NCBI GenBank assembly: GCA_005502805.1 | Contig: SCMY01000011.1 | Coordinates: 124,001 to 188,000, forward strand | DNA length: 64,000 bases | Direction of reading: 5' to 3' | From: Rhizobiales bacterium 2SD | GTDB taxonomy: Bacteria > Pseudomonadota > Alphaproteobacteria > Rhizobiales > Beijerinckiaceae | Shown: one piece after another, positions 58,271-64,000 of the stretch | How the letters are laid out: each line of letters opens with the position of its first letter | How positions within the stretch are numbered: the stretch's first letter is position 1 | Program-made: the position numbers and the translations under genes | Notes under the pieces: generated by a model | What the model was told of the DNA's origin: nothing | Database searches by the model: none | Seen by the model: the letters and a program-made list of their open reading frames with translations, nothing else

Positions 58271-58617
58271 AATTTGAGCAGTTTTCTGAACTGCCGTCAA
58301 TGGGGGGTGCCATGCAGATTCCAGAGATCGTCGGTGATCAGGTGGAACGTTAGTTCGGTTGTCAATCCGGACGAATGGCGAAGCCGCGCGGCTCCACTAT
58401 CCACCGGCCCAGTGTGCCTCGATGGGCTGCGGCCTCTCCAGCCGGGATGACGAGGTCTCTATCCGGCTCTAGAAGTTTGGTCCAGGGTTTTGATGGTGCA
58501 GTCGTTCTCAGCGACGAAAGGATACGCCATGAGTCAGGTTCTCCATCCTCCGCGACCGCCCGCTCGATAGCGTTTCCATCGCGTATGTCGAGGACGATCA
58601 TCCGCGGGAATGACCTA
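58271..58617. other. intergenic region between tctC promoter and tetR gene, no gene supported
   Basis: A 79-codon open frame on the minus strand (58362-58601) has no good ribosome site and no recognised motif. It may be a remnant, but nothing more can be supported. The region separates the IclR regulon from the TetR-thiolase-synthetase group. Confidence 0.45.
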
Positions 58618-59232
58618 TTAGGGCAGGACTCCGGTCAGAAAGAACGCGATCGTCTGCCTCGCGATCTCATCGACGTCTTGGGAACCCGTCGGGTCATGCC
58701 ACCGTGCGATCCAGCTCAGGGCGCCGGCGGATGCGAAGGCCAAGAGCTTCGGGTCGCAGGGCCGGATCGAGCCATCGGCGATCCCCTCCTCGATCAGTGC
58801 CCGGAAGCGCTTGTCGATCTTGCCCTTCAGCGCCCGCAAGCTTTTGCGCGCTTCCGCTGGCAACGGATCCTCGCCGACGAGGATGAGGCAACGCCCGAAA
58901 TCCTCGGTGACGATATGGGCGTATTCGGTCCACAGCACGATCAGCCGCTCGAGCCCGCTGCCGTCGCTGCGGCGCGTCTCGGCCGAGGCGGTGGCGGCGT
59001 CGAGACGCTCGAGGCCGATGCGCACGCATTCGAACAGGATCTCGTCCTTGCTGCGGACATAGTGATAGATCGTCGGCTTCGAGACGCTGAGGCGCTCGGC
59101 GACCTCATCCAGCGAGGTCCGGTGAAACCCCTGCTCGTTGAAGGCGCGCGCCGCCGCGCGCAGCACCGCCTCGCGCTTCAAAGCGCGTTCATGCTCGCGC
59201 TGGGCCGGCGTCTTCCAGAGAGGAGCGTTCAT
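58618..59232 (-). CDS. TetR/AcrR-family transcriptional regulator
   Basis: 204 residues. The HTH REAVLRAAARAFNEQGFHRT and SLDEVAERLSVSKPTIYHYV is standard, followed by a helical ligand domain. In operons with acyl-CoA synthetase and thiolase such TetR proteins usually bind acyl-CoA and repress fatty-acid-like degradation. It is the last gene of a leftward group, 9 bp after the thiolase, so it probably regulates the operon's own promoter beyond the window's right edge. Confidence 0.92.
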   Translation of the reverse strand: MNAPLWKTPAQREHERALKREAVLRAAARAFNEQGFHRTSLDEVAERLSVSKPTIYHYVRSKDEILFECVRIGLERLDAATASAETRRSDGSGLERLIVLWTEYAHIVTEDFGRCLILVGEDPLPAEARKSLRALKGKIDKRFRALIEEGIADGSIRPCDPKLLAFASAGALSWIARWHDPTGSQDVDEIARQTIAFFLTGVLP

Positions 59233-59241
59233 GGCGCTGCC

Positions 59242-60423
59242 TTACATCCGCTTGATCGCGAGCGCGATGCCCTGGCCGCCGCCGATGCACATCGTAATCA
59301 GACCGTAACGGCCGCCGGTCCGCCGAAGCTCGTAGGCGGTCTTGAGGGTGAGGATCGCGCCGGTGGCGCCGACGGGGTGGCCGAGTGCGATCGCGCCGCC
59401 GTTCGGGTTGACCTTCGCCGGATCGAAGCCGAGCTCGCCTGCGACCGCACAGGCCTGCGCGGCGAAGGCCTCGTTCGACTCGATCACATCGAAATCATCG
59501 ATCGAGAGCCCAGTGCGGGCCATCAGCGCGCGCACGGCCGGCACGGGGCCGATGCCCATCACCCCCGGCTCGACGCCGGCATGGGCATAGCCGACGAGGC
59601 GGGCCAGTGGCGCCTTGCCTTCGCGGGTGGCGCGGCTCTCCTCCATCAGGACCATGGCGGCGGCGCCGTCATTGATGCCCGACGCATTGCCGGCCGTGAC
59701 CGTGCCGTCCTTCTTAAAGGTCGGTCGCAGGCCCTTCAGCGACTCCGCGGTGGTCGCGGGCTTGGGATGCTCGTCGGTGTCGAAGGCAATGGTGTCGCGG
59801 CCCTTGCGCACCTCGACCGGCAGGATCTGCTCGCGGAAGCGGCCGGCGGCGATGGCCTCGGCGGCGCGGCGCTGGCTCTCAGCGGCGAAAGCATCCTGCG
59901 CGTCGCGGCCGATGTCGTAGCGCTCGGCGACGTTCTCGGCCGTGATGCCCATGATGCCGTTGCCGAACGGATCGGTCAGCACGCCAGTGAGATGATCGGT
60001 GGCGAGGGTATCGCCGAGGCGCTGCCCGAAGCGCGCGCTCGCCAGGAGATGCGGCGCGCGGCTCATCGTCTCGGCGCCGCCGGCGACGGCGGTGTCGCAA
60101 TCCCCGAGCATGATCGCCTGGGCGGCGGAGACGATCGCCTGCACGCCCGAGCCGCAGAGCCGGTTCAGCGTCATGGCGGGGACCTCGACCGGGATGCCGG
60201 CCTCGATCGCGGCGACGCGGGCCAGATAGGCATCCTTCGATTCGGTCAGGAGAACGTTGCCGAACACGACATGGCCGACCTCGGAGGTTGGCAGGCCGGC
60301 GCGGCGCAGCGCCTCGCCGGTGCAGAGCGCGCCAAGCTGCGTCGGCGCATGGCCGGCGAGCGAGCCGCCGAAGGTGCCGATCGCGGTGCGCGCACCCGCG
60401 ACGATGACGACATGTCTGCTCAT
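59242..60423 (-). CDS. acetyl-CoA C-acyltransferase (thiolase)
   Basis: 393 residues. Nucleophile Cys90 in TLNRLCGSGVQAIVSAAQA, His in NPNGGAIALGHPVGATG, and the second catalytic Cys in ITMCIGGGQGIAL, all as in degradative and biosynthetic thiolases. Close in form to PhaA/BktB and 3-oxoadipyl-CoA thiolases. It cleaves a 3-oxoacyl-CoA or condenses acetyl-CoA. Eleven bases separate it from the acyl-CoA synthetase gene upstream. Start ATG at 60423. Confidence 0.95.
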   Translation of the reverse strand: MSRHVVIVAGARTAIGTFGGSLAGHAPTQLGALCTGEALRRAGLPTSEVGHVVFGNVLLTESKDAYLARVAAIEAGIPVEVPAMTLNRLCGSGVQAIVSAAQAIMLGDCDTAVAGGAETMSRAPHLLASARFGQRLGDTLATDHLTGVLTDPFGNGIMGITAENVAERYDIGRDAQDAFAAESQRRAAEAIAAGRFREQILPVEVRKGRDTIAFDTDEHPKPATTAESLKGLRPTFKKDGTVTAGNASGINDGAAAMVLMEESRATREGKAPLARLVGYAHAGVEPGVMGIGPVPAVRALMARTGLSIDDFDVIESNEAFAAQACAVAGELGFDPAKVNPNGGAIALGHPVGATGAILTLKTAYELRRTGGRYGLITMCIGGGQGIALAIKRM

Positions 60424-60434
60424 GAATGGCTCCT

Positions 60435-62273
60435 TCAGGCCGGCTCGGCCTGCCGCTCGGGCTTGTAGAGCGCCTCGATCTCGGAGGCGTATTTCTTGGC
60501 GATGTTGGCCCGCCTCACCTTCATCGTCGCCGTGACCTCGTCGTCGTCATGGTCGAGCTCCTTCACGAGCAGGTGGAAGCGCTTGAGCTGCGCCACCGGG
60601 GCGAGCTGGCTGTTCGCCCGCTCGATCTCGGCCGCGACGAGGTCGCGCACGCGCCCATGCTCGGCGAGGCTGCGGAAATGGGTGAAAGCGATGCGGTTCT
60701 CCTCGGCCCATTTGCCGACGGTCTCCGCATCGATCTGGATCAGCGCCGAGGGGTAGCGGCGGCCGTCTGCGATGACGATGCACTCCTTGATGAAGGCGCT
60801 GCCCTTCACCGTGTTCTCGATCTCGGACGGGCTCAGATTCTTGCCGCCCGCGGTGATCATGATGTCCTTCAGCCGGTCGACGATCCTGACCTGGCCGGCT
60901 TCGATCACCGCGACGTCGCCGGTGTGAAGCCAGCCCTCGCGCAGCACGGCTCGCGTCGCCTCGGGATTGCGGAAATAGCCCTCGAAGACGATGTCGCCGC
61001 GCACCAGGAGCTCGCCCTCGTCGCCAAGCGCGACCTCGGCGCCGAAGACCGGCTCGCCGACCGCACCGGGCAGCATGTGCTCGCGGCGCTGGCCGGTCGC
61101 CATGCCCGAGGTCTCGGTCAGCCCGTAGACCTCGACCAGCGGGACGCCGAGCGTGCGGAAGAACTGCACGATGCGCGGCGGGATCGGTGCCGCGCCGGTG
61201 AGCGCGATCTTCGCCTTGCGCAGGCCGATGAAGTTCTGCAGCGCACGGAAGATGAGGAGGTGGAAGAACAGCGCAACGGCCTTCTCGCGCAGGCTGCGCG
61301 CGGCCGGCGGCTTGCAGGCAAAGGGATCGCAGGCGCGCAAGCCTGCCTCGAACAGCCGCCGGCGCCAGCCGCCGGCCTCCATCAGCTTGATATGGATCGC
61401 CGCGTGCATCTTCTCCCAGATGCGCGGCACGCCGAGGAAGAGCGACGGCGCGACCTCGCGCAGATCCTCCTGCACGGTGCGGATCGACTCGCCGAAGGAG
61501 ACGCAGGAGCCGGAATAGATCGGCGCCATGGTGGTCAGCATCTGCTCGGCGACATGGCAGAGCGGCAGATAGGACAGGTTGGTCGTGGTCTCGTCATAGC
61601 CGAGCCGCTCGATCGTGGCGGCGGCCTGGGCGCGCATGTTGCGATAGCTCAGCATCGCGCCCTTGGGCTTGCCGGTCGAGCCGGAGGTGTAGACCATCAG
61701 CCCGGTATCAGCCTGCGTCTGTGCCGCGAGACAAGCCTCGACCAGCCCCGGATTTTGGGCTTCATGCTCGGCGCCGAGCCGCAGGATCTCGGCGAAGGAG
61801 ACGACCCGCTCGGAGGCGTAGCTGCGCAGGCCCTTGGGGTCGATCACGACGATGCGCTTCAGCCGCGGCAGCTCGTCCAGCCGCTCCAGCACCTTGTCGG
61901 TCTGCTCCTGGTCCTCGCAGACGACGACCTCGACTTCGCCATGGCCGAGCACATAGGCGACCTCGTTGGCGGGGCTCGTCGCATAGACGCCGACCGCGAC
62001 CGCCCCGACCATGCCGGCACCCAATTGGGCGACGACCCATTCGGCGCGGTTCTCGGAGAGGATACCGAGATGCCCGCCCTCGGCCAGGCCGAGAGCGCGC
62101 AGGCCGAGGCCGAAATGGCGCGCGCGCTGGTCGTATTCGGCCCAGGTGATCGGCAACCAGATGCCGAAATCCTTCTGCCGCAGGGCGAGACGGTCCGGCA
62201 TCCGCCGCGCATTCTCACGCAGCATCTGCGGCAGGGTCAGGTCAGGAAGCTCGCGCATCGCCGCCATCCTCAC
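60435..62273 (-). CDS. long-chain acyl-CoA synthetase-like AMP-binding protein
   Basis: 612 residues. The ATP-binding P-loop LMVYTSGSTGKPKGAMLSY, the adenylate motif VEVYGLTETSGMATG, the TGDVAVIEAGQVRIVDRLKD hinge and the C-terminal Lys region GGKNLSPSEIENTVK mark the ANL superfamily. The length and N-terminus suit FadD15/AMP-forming long-chain or branched acyl-CoA ligases. It activates a carboxylic acid imported by the Liv-type transporter whose genes flank it. It overlaps the ATPase gene by 4 bp (ATGA). Confidence 0.93.
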   Translation of the reverse strand: MRMAAMRELPDLTLPQMLRENARRMPDRLALRQKDFGIWLPITWAEYDQRARHFGLGLRALGLAEGGHLGILSENRAEWVVAQLGAGMVGAVAVGVYATSPANEVAYVLGHGEVEVVVCEDQEQTDKVLERLDELPRLKRIVVIDPKGLRSYASERVVSFAEILRLGAEHEAQNPGLVEACLAAQTQADTGLMVYTSGSTGKPKGAMLSYRNMRAQAAATIERLGYDETTTNLSYLPLCHVAEQMLTTMAPIYSGSCVSFGESIRTVQEDLREVAPSLFLGVPRIWEKMHAAIHIKLMEAGGWRRRLFEAGLRACDPFACKPPAARSLREKAVALFFHLLIFRALQNFIGLRKAKIALTGAAPIPPRIVQFFRTLGVPLVEVYGLTETSGMATGQRREHMLPGAVGEPVFGAEVALGDEGELLVRGDIVFEGYFRNPEATRAVLREGWLHTGDVAVIEAGQVRIVDRLKDIMITAGGKNLSPSEIENTVKGSAFIKECIVIADGRRYPSALIQIDAETVGKWAEENRIAFTHFRSLAEHGRVRDLVAAEIERANSQLAPVAQLKRFHLLVKELDHDDDEVTATMKVRRANIAKKYASEIEALYKPERQAEPA

Positions 62274-63079
62274 GAGAGCCAGCGCTTGCGGCGCTTGTAG
62301 TGCTTGATGTCGCGATAGCTGCGCTCAGCGCCTGCGCCGCCCAGGCCGAGATAGAACTCGCGCACGTCCTGATCGCGCATGAGCTTCTCGACCGGCCCGT
62401 CGATCACGACCTTGCCCATTTCCAGGATGTAGCCGTAGCTCGCCACCGCGAAGGCGACCGCCGCATTCTGCTCGACCAGCAGCATCGAGACGCGCTGCTC
62501 GGCGTTGATCCGGGCGATGATCCCGAAGATCTCCTCGACCAGCTTCGGCGCCAAGCCCAGCGAGGGCTCGTCGAGCAGGATCAGCGACGGCCTGGCGATG
62601 AGAGCCCTTCCGATGGCGAGCATCTGCTGCTCGCCGCCCGAGAGATAGCCGGCTAATCCTTTCCTGCGCTCGTGCAGCCGCGGGAAGTAGCTGTAGACGA
62701 GGTCGAAATCCGGAGAGGCCCCGTCGCGGCCCGTCAGCGCGAAGGTCGCGGCGGTGAGATTCTCCTCGACCGTCAGGTCCTCGAAGATGCGCCGCCCCTC
62801 CATGACATGGAAGAGGCCGCGCCGGACGAGCCCGTGAGGGGTCAGGCTGGCGATGTCGTCGCCCCGGAAGCGGATGGCGCCGGCCGTGACGTCGCCATCC
62901 TCGAGCGAGAGCAGGTTCGAGACCGCCTTGAGCAGGGTCGACTTGCCGGCCCCGTTCGAGCCGAGGAGGGCGACGATCTCGCCCTCCGGCACGCGCAGCG
63001 ACAGCCCGCGCAGCACCTGCACGGTCCGGTTATAGACCACCTCGACATTGTTGACGTCGAGCAGCGCGGTACCGGCCAT
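62270..63079 (-). CDS. Liv-type ABC transporter ATP-binding protein (LivF-like)
   Basis: 269 residues. Walker A is GSNGAGKST, the signature LSGGEQQMLAIGRALI, Walker B LILLDEPSLGLAPK and LLVEQNAAVAF closes the core. A basic C-terminal tail (about 20 residues: YRDIKHYKRRKRW) is unusual for LivF but common in this acyl-CoA-synthetase-linked subgroup. It lies between the binding protein gene and the acyl-CoA ligase gene; other transporter subunits should lie beyond the right edge. Confidence 0.93.
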   Translation of the reverse strand: MAGTALLDVNNVEVVYNRTVQVLRGLSLRVPEGEIVALLGSNGAGKSTLLKAVSNLLSLEDGDVTAGAIRFRGDDIASLTPHGLVRRGLFHVMEGRRIFEDLTVEENLTAATFALTGRDGASPDFDLVYSYFPRLHERRKGLAGYLSGGEQQMLAIGRALIARPSLILLDEPSLGLAPKLVEEIFGIIARINAEQRVSMLLVEQNAAVAFAVASYGYILEMGKVVIDGPVEKLMRDQDVREFYLGLGGAGAERSYRDIKHYKRRKRWLS

Positions 63080-63107
63080 CGCTCCAGCCCCTATCCGGCG
63101 CCCAAGG

Positions 63108-64000
63108 TCACAGCTTGATCCAGTCGGATGCCGGCAGCATCTGCTTGGCCTTGGCGTCGAAGCGGTAGATGCGGCCGACCGGCACGGAATTGCCGGGGAT
63201 CGAGATCGGCACGCCGAACAGGCCGCCGGTATCGAAATCCTTGATGCTGTTGAGGCCGGCCTTGAGGTTGGCGCCGGTCAGCTCCTTGCCTGCGTCGAGC
63301 GTGCGCTTCACCGCCTCCGCCATCAGCATGGCGGTGACGAAGCCCTGCATGTAGCCGGTCGACTGGTACTCCGGCCGCATCTGCCGGATCTTCTCCAGCA
63401 TCGGCACGGAGCCGTCCTTGTCGTAGTAGTAGCGGTAGGGCATCACGCCCATGAAGCCGTCGGCGGCAGCGTCCATGCGCTGCACGGTCGAATTGTCCAT
63501 GGTCCAGAACGTGCCCATGAACTGGCTCTTCATGCCCATCTGCTTCGCCTGGGCGACGAATTCCGGGATCGGCGCCAGCACATAGCCGTGGAAGATCGTG
63601 AAGTCGGGGTTGGCGCGGCGCAGCTTCAGCACCTCGGTCGAGACGTCGACGCTGCCCGGCGGCGTCACGATCTTCTCGACGATGTTGAGCTTCAGCTCCT
63701 TGGCGACGGCCTCGCCCGGCACGATCGGGTCACGACCGAACTCCGTGTCGGAATAGACGAAGGCGACGCGCGCACCCGGCTTTTCCTTGGCGATATAGCG
63801 CAGCAGGATGCCGAACATCTCAGTATAGTCCGGCCCGGCCATGAACTGCAGCGGGAACTTCTTCGGATCGTTGAGCTCGGTCGCGAAGGAGGCGCCGGCC
63901 ATGATCATGCTGCCGCGGCGGTCGAGCTCGGGGTTGATCGTCTTCGAGAAGCCGGTCGAGTCGCCGTAGTAGAGCGAGACCTTCTCCTGGCTGGTGATCT
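63108..64000 (-). CDS. Liv-type ABC transporter substrate-binding protein (partial, N-terminus off the right edge)
   Basis: On the minus strand the frame is open from base 64000 to a stop at 63108, about 297 residues. The first visible residues are ITSQEKVSLYYGDSTGFSKT. The periplasmic-binding fold appears in FATELNDPKKFPLQFMAG, KPGARVAFVYSDTEFGRDPI and NPDFTIFHGYVLAPIPEFVA. The apparent start at 63908 is internal, since upstream sequence keeps the same conserved pattern. The signal peptide is not in the window. It probably feeds the transporter whose LivF-like ATPase is at 62270. Confidence 0.88.
   Translation of the reverse strand, partial: ITSQEKVSLYYGDSTGFSKTINPELDRRGSMIMAGASFATELNDPKKFPLQFMAGPDYTEMFGILLRYIAKEKPGARVAFVYSDTEFGRDPIVPGEAVAKELKLNIVEKIVTPPGSVDVSTEVLKLRRANPDFTIFHGYVLAPIPEFVAQAKQMGMKSQFMGTFWTMDNSTVQRMDAAADGFMGVMPYRYYYDKDGSVPMLEKIRQMRPEYQSTGYMQGFVTAMLMAEAVKRTLDAGKELTGANLKAGLNSIKDFDTGGLFGVPISIPGNSVPVGRIYRFDAKAKQMLPASDWIKL

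Noticed and set aside
58362..58601. 79-codon minus-strand frame between tctC and tetR
   Set aside because: No ribosome site or motif. Kept only as an unassigned intergenic stretch.
58375..60468. 697-codon open frame on the plus strand opposite the TetR and thiolase genes
   Set aside because: It is antisense to two strongly supported genes with intact motifs and encodes Arg/Asp/Gly-rich low-complexity sequence. GC-rich codon use leaves long open shadow frames.
60426..62300. 624-codon open frame on the plus strand opposite the acyl-CoA synthetase
   Set aside because: Exact antisense shadow of the AMP-binding gene; no ribosome site and no domain.
1..64000. CRISPR arrays, tRNA and rRNA genes
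   Set aside because: No regularly spaced repeats, no cloverleaf-like sequences with GTTCRA loops, and no rRNA-like conserved stretches were noticed. A covariance-model search would be needed to exclude a tRNA firmly.

Overview
The window looks like part of a secondary replicon (plasmid, megaplasmid or chromid) of a GC-rich alphaproteobacterium of the Rhizobiales/Hyphomicrobiales, possibly Bosea or a relative. The replicon call rests on a complete repABC cassette (8.2-11.9 kb) with an antisense-RNA locus between repB and repC. The clade call rests on repABC, a DUF1403-ScpB-integrase neighbourhood, many TctC/Liv/TRAP binding proteins, and dense LysR/GntR/IclR-controlled catabolic islands. The genus is a guess. 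No tRNA, rRNA or CRISPR array was seen.

Layout: 0-6 kb holds an SsuABC/TauABC-like ABC importer (cut by the left edge), a class II aldolase, a LysR regulator and a 3-hydroxyisobutyrate dehydrogenase-like enzyme. 6-8.2 kb is a decayed zone with remnants of trbG, trbH and trbI from a Ti-type conjugation operon, next to repABC as in Ti plasmids. 8.2-12 kb is repABC. 12-18.4 kb is accessory and maintenance DNA: WGR protein, DUF6283 protein, Xre/RES toxin-antitoxin, tyrosine recombinase, VapBC-type pair, a 33-bp inverted repeat, DUF1403 and ScpB. 18.4-24.7 kb is a LysR-linked operon of two MFS transporters, hydrolase, cyclophilin-like protein, cupin, SDR and aldo/keto reductase.

26.3-33.1 kb is a sugar-acid island: LysR, two SDRs, L-rhamnonate dehydratase and a DctPQM TRAP importer. 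It ends at an intact IS481-family element with a 6-bp target duplication. 34.1-37 kb holds an alpha/beta hydrolase, an orphan TctC-type binding protein and a divergent LysR. 37-43 kb holds an iron alcohol dehydrogenase, GntR regulator and aldehyde dehydrogenase, divergent from TcuAB-type tricarballylate dehydrogenase genes across a perfect 34-bp palindrome.

43-58.3 kb appears to be a single IclR regulon: a citrate synthase/citryl-CoA lyase-like enzyme; an 11-gene operon (CoA-transferase A/B, LivKHMGF, lactonase-like hydrolase, GST, MBL-fold hydrolase, beta-keto acid cleavage enzyme); and a TctCBA-enolase-superfamily operon. All three promoters carry the same 25-bp three-half-site motif. Together the genes suggest import and CoA-dependent cleavage of a multi-carboxylate or ring-fission-type compound. 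58.6-64 kb holds a TetR regulator, thiolase, acyl-CoA synthetase, LivF-type ATPase and a Liv-type binding protein that runs off the right edge.
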